This document shows, piece by piece, positions 36,651 to 45,483 of a DNA stretch of 64,000 nucleotides. The stretch is from DASRJW01 sp964567755. GTDB lineage: Bacteria > Krumholzibacteriota > Krumholzibacteriia > G020349025. The position numbers and the translations under genes are program-made. Numbering within the stretch: position 1 is the first letter of the stretch; every line of letters begins with the position of its first letter. The notes under the pieces are model-generated. The model saw only the letters and a program-made list of their open reading frames with translations, searched no databases and was not told where the DNA came from. The stretch is taken from NCBI GenBank assembly GCA_964567755.1, contig CAZMNW010000052.1, positions 1-64,000 of the forward strand, given 5' to 3'.

Positions 36651-37559
36651 ATGCGATGCGGACGGCACAGAATCGCCCCATGGGTCGTGTGCGTCGTCGC
36701 CAGCCTTGGCGCACCATCCTTGGCCCAAGACATGGCGGACGTGGCGATCGAAGCCATCCCCGTCGCCGGCTCCATCCACATGCTGAAGGGCCGGGGAGGC
36801 AACCTCGGGGTTTGCGTCGGCCCGGACGGCAGCTTCTTGGTCGACGACCAGTTCGCCCCGCTCACCGACAAGATTCTGGCCGCCATCGCGACCATCCATC
36901 CGGGCCCGCTGCGTTTCGTCCTCAACACGCATTGGCACGGCGACCACACCGGCGGCAACGAGAACCTCGGCAAGGCCGGCACGCTCGTCGTCGCTCACGA
37001 CAACGTGCGTGTCCGCATGAGCACGGAGCAGTTCAACACCGTCTTCGCCGACACGACGCCGCCATCGCCGGCGGCCGCGCTGCCGGTGGTCACCTTCAAC
37101 GACGCAGTCACCTTGCATCTGAACGGCGAGGAGATCCACGCCTTTCACGTGCCCCCGGCGCACACCGACGGCGACGCCATCGTTCACTTCCGGCGCGCCA
37201 ACGTCATCCATGCCGGCGACATTTACTTCAACGGCATGTATCCGTTCATCGACATCGATAGCGGCGGCTCGATCCGCGGCGTGCTCGCGGCCGTCGATCG
37301 CATCTTGGCGCTCGCCGACGCCAACACCCACATTATCCCCGGCCACGGACCGCTCTCCAACCGCATCGAGCTCGAGCGCTACCGCGCCATGCTCGCCGGC
37401 GTCGTCGATGCCATCGCGCCGGCTATAGGGCGCGGCGCGACGCTCGAGGAGGTGGTGGCGGCGGCACCCACGGCCACCTTCGATGCCATCTGGGGCAATG
37501 GCTTCATGAAACCGCCACAATTCACCAAGATCGTCTATCTCGATCTGAGCCGGAAGTAG
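36651..37559 (+). CDS. secreted metallo-beta-lactamase-fold hydrolase
   Basis: This 302-residue protein has a Sec leader (WVVCVVASLGAPSLAQ) and the complete dinuclear zinc motif set: THWHGDHTGG, PAHTDGD, HAGDIYF and PGHGPLS. The fold is shared by beta-lactamases, glyoxalase-type and quinoprotein-relay hydrolases; this secreted form with short linkers looks like the last group or a class B3-like enzyme, but antibiotic resistance cannot be claimed. The ATG is one base after the stop of the fusion gene, so it is probably translated by coupling, and both proteins act in the periplasm. Confidence 0.9.
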   Translation: MRCGRHRIAPWVVCVVASLGAPSLAQDMADVAIEAIPVAGSIHMLKGRGGNLGVCVGPDGSFLVDDQFAPLTDKILAAIATIHPGPLRFVLNTHWHGDHTGGNENLGKAGTLVVAHDNVRVRMSTEQFNTVFADTTPPSPAAALPVVTFNDAVTLHLNGEEIHAFHVPPAHTDGDAIVHFRRANVIHAGDIYFNGMYPFIDIDSGGSIRGVLAAVDRILALADANTHIIPGHGPLSNRIELERYRAMLAGVVDAIAPAIGRGATLEEVVAAAPTATFDAIWGNGFMKPPQFTKIVYLDLSRK

Positions 37560-37564
37560 GGGCT

Positions 37565-37828
37565 TCAGCCGCCGCTCAGTGCGCAGAGGATGTGCACTTC
37601 CTGGCCGGGGGCCACCTCGCGCGCGAGCTGCCGCGCCATGTCGCCATCGACGAAGAAGCGGATGTGCTCGCGAATGCGTCCCTGCTCGTCGACGATGCGA
37701 AAGCGCAGCCCAGGAAAACGCGAATCGAGCACGTCGACGATCTCCGCCAAGGTGCTGCCACTGGCTTCGACTTGCGCCGCGCCCCCCGTGTAGGCGAAAA
37801 GCGGCGACGGGATGTGCACGCGCGTCAT
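37565..37828 (-). CDS. MoaD/ThiS-like beta-grasp protein
   Basis: This 87-residue protein begins MTRVHIPSPLFAYTGG and ends HILCALSGG. The C-terminal Gly-Gly is the sulfur- or protein-conjugation tail of MoaD, ThiS and ubiquitin-like proteins. The middle ('STLAEIVDVLDSRFPGL') is the family helix. No molybdopterin or thiamin genes are near. It starts inside the stop of the propeller gene (ATGA), so the two are translated together; the partner that would activate the Gly-Gly tail must be elsewhere. Convergent with the MBL gene. Confidence 0.88.
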   Translation of the reverse strand: MTRVHIPSPLFAYTGGAAQVEASGSTLAEIVDVLDSRFPGLRFRIVDEQGRIREHIRFFVDGDMARQLAREVAPGQEVHILCALSGG

Positions 37829-38976
37829 CCTCTGACCCCGGTGGTGATCGAGTAGATCTCGGGCAGATGCGAGGCCAACGCGCGCCACCGTTGTCCGCCA
37901 TCGTCGCTCGCCCAGATCTCACCGCTCGTGGTGCCGAAGTACAGTCCCACCGGCTCGCTCGTGTCGGCCGCGAACGCCTGTCGTTTGACGGTGAACCAAG
38001 CTTGCCGCTCCGGCAGACCGCGTGCTTGACGCAGCCAGCTGCGGCCGCCGTCGCGGGTGCGGTAGACGGCGGGCTTGCCGCCGGGGCTCGTGCGCGGCCA
38101 CACCGTGGTGCCGTCCATCGGGAACACCCACGCCGTGTCCGGATCGCGCGGGTGCAAGACGATGGGAAAGCCGATGTCACCGATCACACGCGGCATGTTG
38201 TCGCCGATGCGCTCCCACCTTTCGCCCGGACGATCGAGCCGGTAGATGCCGCAGTGGTTCTGGTGGTAGAGCCGGTCGGGGTTGAGCGGGTGCATGGCGA
38301 TGCAGTGCGGATCCTGGCCGAACTCCGGATACTTGGTCGGCAAGAAGTCGGCCAAGATGCCTTGGTTGAGCGGCCGCCAGTCCTTGCCGCCATCCTGACT
38401 TTCGAACACACCGCCCGAAGACATGCCGAAATACATGTGCTCGGGGTCGCGCGGATCGATCAGGATCGAGTGCAGGGTCGGCCCGTCGGGAGTGCCATCG
38501 CCGCCCGCCCAAGTGTCGCGACGCGGATGCGCGTTGAAGCCACGCACACCCTCCCAGGTGTCGCCCGCGTCGTCGCTGCGAAACAGTCCCTGCGGCGACG
38601 TCCCCGCAAACCAGACGCCGGGTTGCTGTGCGTGTCCGGGGGTGAGCCAGAAGACATGCTGCACCGCAAGCTCTCGCGACCCACCGGCCGCGAAAGCAGG
38701 AGGGCGGCTCGCCTCCTGCCACGTCCGCCCCCAGTCTTGCGAACGGAACACCGTCGGCCCCAAATGCCCGGTCCTGACCGCCAGCAGCAGGCTCTGCCCG
38801 TCACGCGGATCCAGCACCGCGTGATGGACGATGTGTCCGAGAAAATGCGGTCCGGCGAGCTTCCATGTGGGCCGCCCCGCATCCGCCGTGAGGAAGAACG
38901 CGCCCTTGCGCGTACCGACGAGAACGACGGATTTTTGCGCCCGCCGGCGCGCCCGAGCCTGCTGTCGCGGTCTCAC
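37825..38976 (-). CDS. BNR/sialidase-type beta-propeller protein
   Basis: This 383-residue protein has several BNR-type repeats with the Asp-box form S-x-D-x-G-x-x-W: SQDWGRTW, SDDAGDTW, SQDGGKDW, TRDGGRSW and SDDGGQRW. These build a beta-propeller similar to sialidases and WD40/YVTN photosystem-stability-type proteins; catalytic sialidase residues are not evident. There is no leader, so it is cytoplasmic. GTG at 38976 follows GGAGG. It lies between Kbl and the MoaD-like gene on the same strand and overlaps the latter, which suggests that it works with it and not with threonine breakdown. Confidence 0.85.
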   Translation of the reverse strand: MRPRQQARARRRAQKSVVLVGTRKGAFFLTADAGRPTWKLAGPHFLGHIVHHAVLDPRDGQSLLLAVRTGHLGPTVFRSQDWGRTWQEASRPPAFAAGGSRELAVQHVFWLTPGHAQQPGVWFAGTSPQGLFRSDDAGDTWEGVRGFNAHPRRDTWAGGDGTPDGPTLHSILIDPRDPEHMYFGMSSGGVFESQDGGKDWRPLNQGILADFLPTKYPEFGQDPHCIAMHPLNPDRLYHQNHCGIYRLDRPGERWERIGDNMPRVIGDIGFPIVLHPRDPDTAWVFPMDGTTVWPRTSPGGKPAVYRTRDGGRSWLRQARGLPERQAWFTVKRQAFAADTSEPVGLYFGTTSGEIWASDDGGQRWRALASHLPEIYSITTGVRG

Positions 38977-38993
38977 ACTGGCCACCTCCGTGA

Positions 38994-40178
38994 TCAGACG
39001 ATTCCGTGTTTGTGCCCGACCTTGGCGAAAGCGGCGACGGCGCGGTCCAGATGCGCGCGTTCGTGCGCGGCGGACACTTGCACCCGGATGCGGGCTTGTC
39101 CTTGCGGCACGACGGGAAAACTGAATCCGATGACGTAGATGCCTTCGTCGAGGAGATCGTGCGCCATGTCGTGGGCCAACTTGGCATCGCCGAGCAAGAT
39201 GGGAACGATCGGGTGCACGCCTGGGCGGAGCGCGAACCCGGCGGCGGTCATCTGCGCGCGGAAGTATTCGGCGTTGGCGGCGAGCTGGTCGCGCAACGCG
39301 GTGCTGTCCGCAAGCAGCTCCAACGCCCGGAGCGCTGCCGCAACCACGACGGGAGCCAGACTGTTCGAGAACAGATACGGTCGCGAGCGTTGGCGCAGCA
39401 GCTCCACTACTTCGGCTCTTGCCGCGGTGAAGCCGCCGCTCGCGCCACCCAGCGCTTTGCCAAGCGTCGAGGTGAGGATGTCGACCTTGCCCTGCACGCC
39501 GCAATGTTCGGGGGTGCCGCGCCCGCTCGGCCCGACGAAGCCAGTGGCATGCGAATCGTCGACCATGACCAGGGCATCGTAGCGCTCGGCCAGGGCGCAG
39601 ATGCGATCGAGCGGTGCGATGTCGCCATCCATGCTGAAGACGCCGTCGGTCGCGATCAGACGCACGCGGGCGCTCTGACTCGAACCGAGCTGCGCTTCCA
39701 GATCGTCCATGTCGGCGTGTTTGTAGCGCAAACGTTCCGCCTTGCACAGCCGAATGCCGTCGATGAGGCTGGCGTGGTTGAGCTCGTCCGAGATCACCGC
39801 GTCCTCGGGGCCGAGGAGGGTCTCGAACAAACCGCCGTTGGCGTCGAAGCACGACGTGTAGAGGATGGCGTCGTCCTGGCCGACGAACGCCGCGAGGCGC
39901 TGTTCCAACAGCTGGTGCGGCGCCTGCGTGCCGCAAATGAACCGCACCGAAGACAGGCCGAAGCCATGCGTTTCCAGCGCCGCGTGTGCCGCGGCCAGGA
40001 TTTCCGCATGGTTGGCCAGGCCGAGGTAGTTGTTGGCGCAGAAGTTGAGGACCTCGCGCCCCTGCACCGCGATGCGCGGCCCCTGCGGCGATTGCAGGAC
40101 GCGCTCGTCCTTGTAGAGACCGGCGGCACGGATTTCCGCCAGCGTGTCGCGCAGGCGCGCCTGCAACGAGCCGTTCAT
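38994..40178 (-). CDS. kbl: 2-amino-3-ketobutyrate CoA ligase / glycine C-acetyltransferase
   Basis: This 394-residue fold-type I PLP enzyme cleaves 2-amino-3-oxobutyrate with CoA to glycine and acetyl-CoA. The PLP Lys is in TSTLGKALGGASGG (about K241), preceded by MVDDSHATGFVG, and NNYLGLANH opens the substrate region. It is highly like Kbl in length and motifs, although the related AONS/SPT family is close. ATG at 40178 follows GGAGG. The Tdh-like dehydrogenase is upstream on the same strand, completing the threonine-to-glycine pathway. Confidence 0.95.
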   Translation of the reverse strand: MNGSLQARLRDTLAEIRAAGLYKDERVLQSPQGPRIAVQGREVLNFCANNYLGLANHAEILAAAHAALETHGFGLSSVRFICGTQAPHQLLEQRLAAFVGQDDAILYTSCFDANGGLFETLLGPEDAVISDELNHASLIDGIRLCKAERLRYKHADMDDLEAQLGSSQSARVRLIATDGVFSMDGDIAPLDRICALAERYDALVMVDDSHATGFVGPSGRGTPEHCGVQGKVDILTSTLGKALGGASGGFTAARAEVVELLRQRSRPYLFSNSLAPVVVAAALRALELLADSTALRDQLAANAEYFRAQMTAAGFALRPGVHPIVPILLGDAKLAHDMAHDLLDEGIYVIGFSFPVVPQGQARIRVQVSAAHERAHLDRAVAAFAKVGHKHGIV

Positions 40179-40241
40179 ACGCAACCTCCGAAGCTCGAGA
40201 TGCCCCAGCCAGCGCCCACCCGGACACAGCCGCTCGCGTTC

Positions 40242-41477
40242 TCAGAGAGATCCGCAGCGCAACAAGATCTTGGGATGCGCACGCATCATGGCCTCGAACT
40301 TCTCGGCGTCGAAATCGCAGAGGTCGAGGATCGTGCCCTGCCCATGGCACAGGACGAGAGATTGGATCTTGTCTTGGATGCCGTTGTCGCGTTCTTCGAG
40401 CAAGCGCTGCGTGAACGTCCAGGTGCGGAAGATCTCGCGCCCGATCACACTGTACAGCGACAGTCCCTTGAGGATGACGCTCTCGTACTTGTGCACGGTG
40501 AAATCGCCGGAGTGCAAGCCGAAGAGCACGACCTCGCCGCCACGGCGCACGGCGCCGAGGGCGTTGTTGAGCGCGCTGTTGAAACCGGACATCTCGAGCG
40601 CCACGTCCAGCCCGACGCCTGCGGTCGCGCTGTGGATCGCCGCCAACAAGGCGGCATCGGGGGATGGATCGTGCGTCGCGGTCTGGCGGACCGGCAGCAC
40701 CAGATCCGCCCCGGCGCGCAGAGCCAGCTCGCGCCGCTCGGCCACGGGCTCGATGGCGAACACGCGCGTGGCGCCAAGCGACTTGGCGATCATCGTCGCG
40801 AACAGGCCGATGGTGCCGCAGCCGAAGATGCCCACCGTCTTGCCGCGCAAATCGACGCGCGTGCACGCGTGCACAGCGTTGCCGAAAGGCTCTTGGATGG
40901 CGGCGACTTCGAGAGCGATCTTGCCGAGGTCGGTCGGCCACAGCACGCGCGCCGGAATCTGGATGTGCTCGGCGAAACAGCCATCGCGGGAGATGCCAAG
41001 AATGCGATCATCGCTGCAGATGTGGGTTTGCCCGCGACGACACTGATAGCAGCGGCCGCAGAACAGGTGGGATTCGGCCGCGACGATGTCCCCGAGCGCG
41101 AACCCGTGCTCGCGGCCGACCTCGGACCCGGCGGCCGTGATGCGGCCGACGAACTCGTGGCCGACGACGCGTTGCTCACGCCCTTCCGCCCGGAGCGAGC
41201 GCAGGATGGTATCCCCCAGGCTCGACCGGTCGTAGATGCCGCGGTCGGTGCCGCAGACACCGGCGTAGAGAACCTGCACGATCACCTGTTGGGCATCGCC
41301 TGGGTTGTGACGTTCGTCGAGCACCGGGCGCGGCACGCGGGTCTTGCGAAAACCGCGCTCGGCGTCCCAGGTCGCAGCATCGACCACCAGGGCCCACATG
41401 TCGTTGTGATCCGCCGTCGGGTCCACGTCGGCCGTGGGAGTCGTGCGGGTCCTCTGGAGCGTCAAGCAATCCTCCAT
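40242..41477 (-). CDS. zinc-dependent alcohol dehydrogenase, likely L-threonine 3-dehydrogenase-type
   Basis: This is a medium-chain dehydrogenase of 411 residues. VCGTDRGIYD and GHEFVGRI give catalytic zinc ligands, four Cys in FCGRCYQCRRGQTHIC bind the structural zinc, and GIFGCGTIGLFATMIAKSLGA is the NAD-binding Rossmann motif. Next to kbl it most likely oxidises threonine to 2-amino-3-oxobutyrate, but the sequence is somewhat unlike classical Tdh and could act on another polyol. The first 26 residues are outside the usual domain. ATG at 41477 has no ribosome site, whereas a TTG at 41465 follows GGAGG and an ATG at 41399 would match family lengths, so the start is uncertain. Confidence 0.82.
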   Translation of the reverse strand: MEDCLTLQRTRTTPTADVDPTADHNDMWALVVDAATWDAERGFRKTRVPRPVLDERHNPGDAQQVIVQVLYAGVCGTDRGIYDRSSLGDTILRSLRAEGREQRVVGHEFVGRITAAGSEVGREHGFALGDIVAAESHLFCGRCYQCRRGQTHICSDDRILGISRDGCFAEHIQIPARVLWPTDLGKIALEVAAIQEPFGNAVHACTRVDLRGKTVGIFGCGTIGLFATMIAKSLGATRVFAIEPVAERRELALRAGADLVLPVRQTATHDPSPDAALLAAIHSATAGVGLDVALEMSGFNSALNNALGAVRRGGEVVLFGLHSGDFTVHKYESVILKGLSLYSVIGREIFRTWTFTQRLLEERDNGIQDKIQSLVLCHGQGTILDLCDFDAEKFEAMMRAHPKILLRCGSL

Positions 41478-41529
41478 GCTGTGTGGGGACGATAGCCCAG
41501 AAGCACAGGTCCATTCAACGATCGCGCGC

Positions 41530-41559
41530 TTCTCATGGGGGTTGCGGCAGGCCTAGAAT
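41530..41559 (+). promoter_or_regulatory. candidate promoter for murJ
   Basis: TTCTCA (41530-41535) and TAGAAT (41554-41559) with an 18-base spacer lie about 65 bases upstream of the murJ start. The -10 is good and the -35 matches four of six consensus bases. Confidence 0.4.
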
Positions 41560-41622
41560 GGCGGCCCGTCGCCGCGCCGGGCCTTAAGGGGCTGCGGTGG
41601 CGAACGGGCCTCGGAGGTGCGT

Positions 41623-43242
41623 GTGGCGGGTGGGGTGAAGGCGACGGGCACGGCGACGCCGCGCCAGCGTCCGCTCCTGGGCTCGGCGGCACTGGTGAGC
41701 GTGGCGACCTCGCTGTCGCGCCTCGGGGGGTTGGCGCGCGAACAACTGTTCGCGGCGCTTCTCGGCGCCGGCATGTACAGCGACGCATTCGTCGTCGCCT
41801 TTCGCATCCCCAACCTGTTGCGCGATCTGCTGGCCGAGGGCGCGCTGTCGACCGCCTTCGTCCCGACCTTCACCCAGCATCTCCTGGGAAAGGGCAAGCC
41901 GGCGGCCGATGCCTTGGCCAATCTCGTTCTCACCACGTTGTTCGTGGTGACGTGTCTTGTCGTGATCGTCGGCTGGATCTTCGCCGCACCGATCGTGCAA
42001 TGCATCGCACCGGGCTTCGCCGCGACACCGGGCAAGATCGAGCTGACCACGACCTTGACGCGGATCCTGTTGCCGTTCCTGCCCATGGTGGCACTGGCGG
42101 CGGTGCTCATGGGGATGTCGAACGCGCAACAACGCTTCTTCGTCCCGGCGCTGGCGCCGGCGCTGTTCAATGTCGCAGCCATCGCGGTCGCACTCGTGCT
42201 GCTCGTCTATGACTTCGGCGACCAGGCCACGGTGCTGGCGTGGACAGGTGCCGTGCTGCTCGGCGGCTTCTTGCAAATGGCCGTGCAGATCCCGGCCCTG
42301 GCGCGACGCGGCTGGCGTTTCCGCCCACGCTTCCGGCCGCGATTCGACGATCCGGGGCTGCGTCAGATCCTGCGCCTCATGGGACCCGCGGTGCTGGGCC
42401 TCTCGGCAACGCAGGTCAACATTTTCGTCAACAACATCCTGGCGAGTCAGCTGGCGGAGGGCAGCGCGTCGTGGCTGAACTATGCCTTCCGCCTCATGCA
42501 GCTTCCGATCGGCGTCTTCGGCGTTGCGGTCGCCACCGTCAGCCTGACCTCTCTCAGCCGCCACGCCGCAGAGGCCGACATGAACGCATTTCGCACCACG
42601 CTCGCCGATGCGTTGCGTTTGGTCGCATTCCTCACCGTGCCGGCGACGGCGGGACTGGTGGCGTTGCGCCAACCGATCATCGAACTGCTCTACGAGCACG
42701 GACGCTTCAGTGCCAGTGACACGGCCGAGACTGCGGCGGTGCTTTCGATGTACGCGGTTGGGCTCTACGCCTACGCCGCGGTCAAGGTCATGGCTCCCGC
42801 CTTCTACGCGTTGCAGGATGCGCGCATCCCGTTGGTCGCCAGCGCCTGCGCGGTGGCCTGCAACATCGCGGCGAGCCTGCTGCTCTACCGGCCCCTCGGC
42901 GCCGCAGGGCTCGCACTCGGCACTTCCATCGGCGCCGTGGTCAACTTGATCATTCTCTACGCCAGTTTCGTGCGCCGCCGAGGAGGTCTGGGTGAACGTG
43001 CCCTCTTGGGCCAACTCGGGCGCGTCATGGGCGCGGCACTGGCGATGGCGATCGTGTGTCGCTGGCTGGCGTCGGCGCTGGGCACGCGCTTCCCTGGAAC
43101 CTCGATCGGCGCCGATTGCGTGGTGGCGCTGGTTCCGATCGCCGTCGGCGCGCCGCTCTACTTCGGACTCGCGTCCTTGTTGCGACTGCCCGAAGCACGA
43201 GTCTTCAAGCAACGACTCCTGAGCCGCCGGACGCCGGCCTAG
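41623..43242 (+). CDS. murJ: lipid II flippase MurJ (MviN)
   Basis: This 539-residue polytopic membrane protein of about 14 helices translocates lipid-linked peptidoglycan precursor across the inner membrane. The N-terminal signature region ('SRLGGLAREQLFAALLGAG', then SDAFVVAFRIPNLLRDLLAEGALSTAF) is the MurJ hallmark with its conserved Arg residues and Asp. I chose the GTG at 41623 because GGAGG is five bases upstream; the GTG at 41617 overlaps that site. It converges with the winged-helix gene. It may also serve other lipid-linked glycans of the adjacent cluster, but that is inference. Confidence 0.95.
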   Translation: MAGGVKATGTATPRQRPLLGSAALVSVATSLSRLGGLAREQLFAALLGAGMYSDAFVVAFRIPNLLRDLLAEGALSTAFVPTFTQHLLGKGKPAADALANLVLTTLFVVTCLVVIVGWIFAAPIVQCIAPGFAATPGKIELTTTLTRILLPFLPMVALAAVLMGMSNAQQRFFVPALAPALFNVAAIAVALVLLVYDFGDQATVLAWTGAVLLGGFLQMAVQIPALARRGWRFRPRFRPRFDDPGLRQILRLMGPAVLGLSATQVNIFVNNILASQLAEGSASWLNYAFRLMQLPIGVFGVAVATVSLTSLSRHAAEADMNAFRTTLADALRLVAFLTVPATAGLVALRQPIIELLYEHGRFSASDTAETAAVLSMYAVGLYAYAAVKVMAPAFYALQDARIPLVASACAVACNIAASLLLYRPLGAAGLALGTSIGAVVNLIILYASFVRRRGGLGERALLGQLGRVMGAALAMAIVCRWLASALGTRFPGTSIGADCVVALVPIAVGAPLYFGLASLLRLPEARVFKQRLLSRRTPA

Positions 43243-43252
43243 TCGCATGCGG

Positions 43253-44140
43253 TCACGGTTCCGACAGCAGATCGGTGGCAGTCGCCTGGAAGATCGAGCG
43301 ATTCGGGCGTGAAGACGGGTGCGCCGCCACTTCACCCTCTGCCTCCAGTGTCTTGAGCGCCACCAGCGTGTCCTTTTCGGACCAGGCGAGGACACTGGCC
43401 AAATCGTGACAGCCAGCGACGAGAACATTGCGCAAATAACGCCCGGCAATGCGCTGCCGCGCCACTTCGGGAGAAGTCGCGCGTGCGCGTTCCATGCACT
43501 CGGTGTACACACGCGGCAGGAGATCGCACACCGGTTCGGGATCCGCGCTGGCCACCGGTCGCCAATCGATCGGCGCCAGCAGCAATCCCTGCACCGCTTC
43601 GTCCAAGAGGTGGCGCAGCCTCTGCTCGCCCAAGGCGCCCTGGATCTGCATGCGCTGCGCGAGCTCGGAGCGCGCGAGCGCGTGACCTTCACGCACCAGC
43701 CAACCACAGAGCGCACTGGCTTCGGCGCTCAGCCCCCCCTTCTTGCACAGACGCACATGGTCGTCCGGCTCGCCGCGATGCCCGGAGAGGGCGAAAAAAT
43801 CGCCGATGAAGTCGAAGTCGATCAAGCTGGCGCGACGCGAGAGCACCGCCGCGTGCAACAGCCGCTGGGACACGACGCTCTCGCGGATCCACACTTCGGC
43901 CTTGCGACTCTGCTCGTCCGCCACCGGCTGCTGCTGCGGCCGGCCGGCAGCGGCGGCGAGAATGCTCGGGTAGTGTAACCCCGGCACCGGAGCGCGCAGC
44001 ACGAATCCGCGCGCGGCCGTGAACCGCACCAGGTCGGGCTGCGAACGGACGCTGGAGCTTTGGCGCTGACCGAAGGTGTCCCAGCGCAACTTCTCGACCG
44101 CGTCGGGCGCGAGCCCGGGCGGCAATGGGCGCATTGTCAC
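43253..44140 (-). CDS. winged-helix domain protein, possibly AlkZ-related
   Basis: This 295-residue protein is not firmly recognised. A 'FVLRAPVPGLHYPS' strand pair and later helical blocks (SALCGWLVREGHALARSELAQRM, RLRHLLDEAVQGLLLAPI) look like a winged-helix fold, and the whole resembles small AlkZ/YcaQ-related proteins, the family of DNA-crosslink glycosylases. I do not see the AlkZ catalytic motif. The GTG at 44140 overlaps the stop of the glycosyltransferase (GTGA), with GGGAGG upstream, so it is the final gene of the glycan operon. Why such a protein is there is unclear. Confidence 0.55.
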   Translation of the reverse strand: MTMRPLPPGLAPDAVEKLRWDTFGQRQSSSVRSQPDLVRFTAARGFVLRAPVPGLHYPSILAAAAGRPQQQPVADEQSRKAEVWIRESVVSQRLLHAAVLSRRASLIDFDFIGDFFALSGHRGEPDDHVRLCKKGGLSAEASALCGWLVREGHALARSELAQRMQIQGALGEQRLRHLLDEAVQGLLLAPIDWRPVASADPEPVCDLLPRVYTECMERARATSPEVARQRIAGRYLRNVLVAGCHDLASVLAWSEKDTLVALKTLEAEGEVAAHPSSRPNRSIFQATATDLLSEP

Positions 44141-45279
44141 CGCGACACCTCCCGATCGGCCAGGCGCTCGAACAGCTGCACCATCGCCGCCGCCTTTGCA
44201 TCCCAACCATGTTGCCGCGCCACCTCGCGGCGCGCTGCCGGATCCCCCGGCGCCGCCATGCATTCCCCGACCAGGCGCACCCAGCCGTCGGCGTCGGCAG
44301 CGACCCGCAGCAACGGCTCGAAGCGGCAGAGGTAGGGCGAAAAATTCGTGCTCACCACCGGTTTGCCGAGCGCGAAGTACTCGTACAGCTTGTTCGGGTT
44401 GACACCGCGCGTGAGCGCGCTCGGGCGGAACGGAATCAAGCACACGTCCATGCCGGCAACGAAGTGCGGCAGCTCCGCGTGCGGCACCGGGCCCAACCAA
44501 TGGACATTGCGATGCGACGCCAGCAGATTCCGCAGCGGTTCCAGGGCGCCGACGGCTGGCCCCACGAGCACCAAGCTCGCCGCGGGAAACGCCAGCGCCA
44601 AACGCTCGAGCAGCTCGAGATCGATCCACGCCGCGAGCGCTCCGGCATAGCCCAGGCGTGGCGCCGGCAACGACTGCACGCTCGCTGGCACGACCGGCGC
44701 GCGCCACGCCGCATCGAAGAGCGCGAAGTCGACACCGTTGCCAATGTCGAACACGGCCGCCGGACCGAGCGGCTCGATTTCTTCGCGCAGCAACGGCTGG
44801 CTCACGACGACGGCGTCGACGCCGCGGACGACGGCTTCGAAGTACCCGCGCGCCCACGCCGGCGTGTGCGGAAACGCCAGGTGGTTGTCGTTGCAGTCGT
44901 AGACCGCGGCGTGCCGCGGCAGGAAGCGCAGGATGCGGCCGTAGTAGACGTTGGAAACGTAGAGCAGACTGCGCCGTCCGCCAGAGCCGTGCAGCAGACG
45001 CAGGCAGGTCACCCAGATGCAGAGCAGGACATCGGCCAGGGCACGCACCCAGCCGCGCGCCAGAAGGGCGCGGAGTGCCGGCTGCGGCACGTTCTTGAGC
45101 ACCGGCACCGTGACGTAGGTAACGTTTCCGTCACGCTGCGGCCACCAGTCATTGCGCCGGCCGCGCACATACGGCTGCAGGAACAGAATGCGCCAATCGG
45201 CTGGGAACCGGCGCAAGAGCTGCTGCTTGCGCGTGCGCAGATAGCGCCACTGCACCTCGGCGCAGACGACGATGCGCAT
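44137..45279 (-). CDS. GT-B fold glycosyltransferase
   Basis: This 380-residue glycosyltransferase has the GT-B split: an N-terminal acceptor half and a C-terminal donor half with RLGYAGALAAW, HWLGPVPHAELPHFVAG and the nucleotide-sugar loop 'NPNKLYEYFALGKPVVSTNF', where the Glu binds ribose. It is close to family GT4 or the related SpsB-like group. It probably adds a sugar to a lipid-linked or surface glycan. The ATG at 45279 follows the DUF5989 gene by three bases. Sugar and acceptor unknown. Confidence 0.88.
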   Translation of the reverse strand: MRIVVCAEVQWRYLRTRKQQLLRRFPADWRILFLQPYVRGRRNDWWPQRDGNVTYVTVPVLKNVPQPALRALLARGWVRALADVLLCIWVTCLRLLHGSGGRRSLLYVSNVYYGRILRFLPRHAAVYDCNDNHLAFPHTPAWARGYFEAVVRGVDAVVVSQPLLREEIEPLGPAAVFDIGNGVDFALFDAAWRAPVVPASVQSLPAPRLGYAGALAAWIDLELLERLALAFPAASLVLVGPAVGALEPLRNLLASHRNVHWLGPVPHAELPHFVAGMDVCLIPFRPSALTRGVNPNKLYEYFALGKPVVSTNFSPYLCRFEPLLRVAADADGWVRLVGECMAAPGDPAARREVARQHGWDAKAAAMVQLFERLADREVSR

Positions 45280-45282
45280 GGG

Positions 45283-45462
45283 CTAGAACAACGTGTAGAT
45301 GAAGGGTGCCAGCGCCGAGCCCTCGGTGAACACGATCAGCATCCCCAAGAGGACCAGCACCAGCAGGATCGGCCCGAGCCAGAACTTCTTGCGCACGCGC
45401 ATGAAGGTCCACAGCTCACCAAACATGCCGAGCTTGTCGCGAAGTTCGTCCCTGAATCCCAT
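45283..45462 (-). CDS. DUF5989-like small membrane protein
   Basis: This is a 59-residue protein that is shorter than most gene finders accept. It starts MGFRDELRDKLGMFGELWTF, has a basic MRVRKKFW junction and one hydrophobic helix (about residues 29-45, GPILLVLVLLGMLIVF) and ends ALAPFIYTLF. This is the small single-helix family (DUF5989) found next to carbamoyltransferases and SxtJ-like proteins. The membrane helix suggests an anchor or docking role. It lies 21 bases after the carbamoyltransferase and directly before the glycosyltransferase. Confidence 0.88.
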   Translation of the reverse strand: MGFRDELRDKLGMFGELWTFMRVRKKFWLGPILLVLVLLGMLIVFTEGSALAPFIYTLF

Positions 45463-45483
45463 GCGCGCCCCCGTTGACTCTCT

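Noticed and set aside
37825..40941. 1038-codon minus-strand frame reading through Tdh-like, Kbl and propeller genes
   Set aside because: The first two thirds are the wrong frame of Kbl and of the dehydrogenase; only the last 383 codons are the propeller protein.
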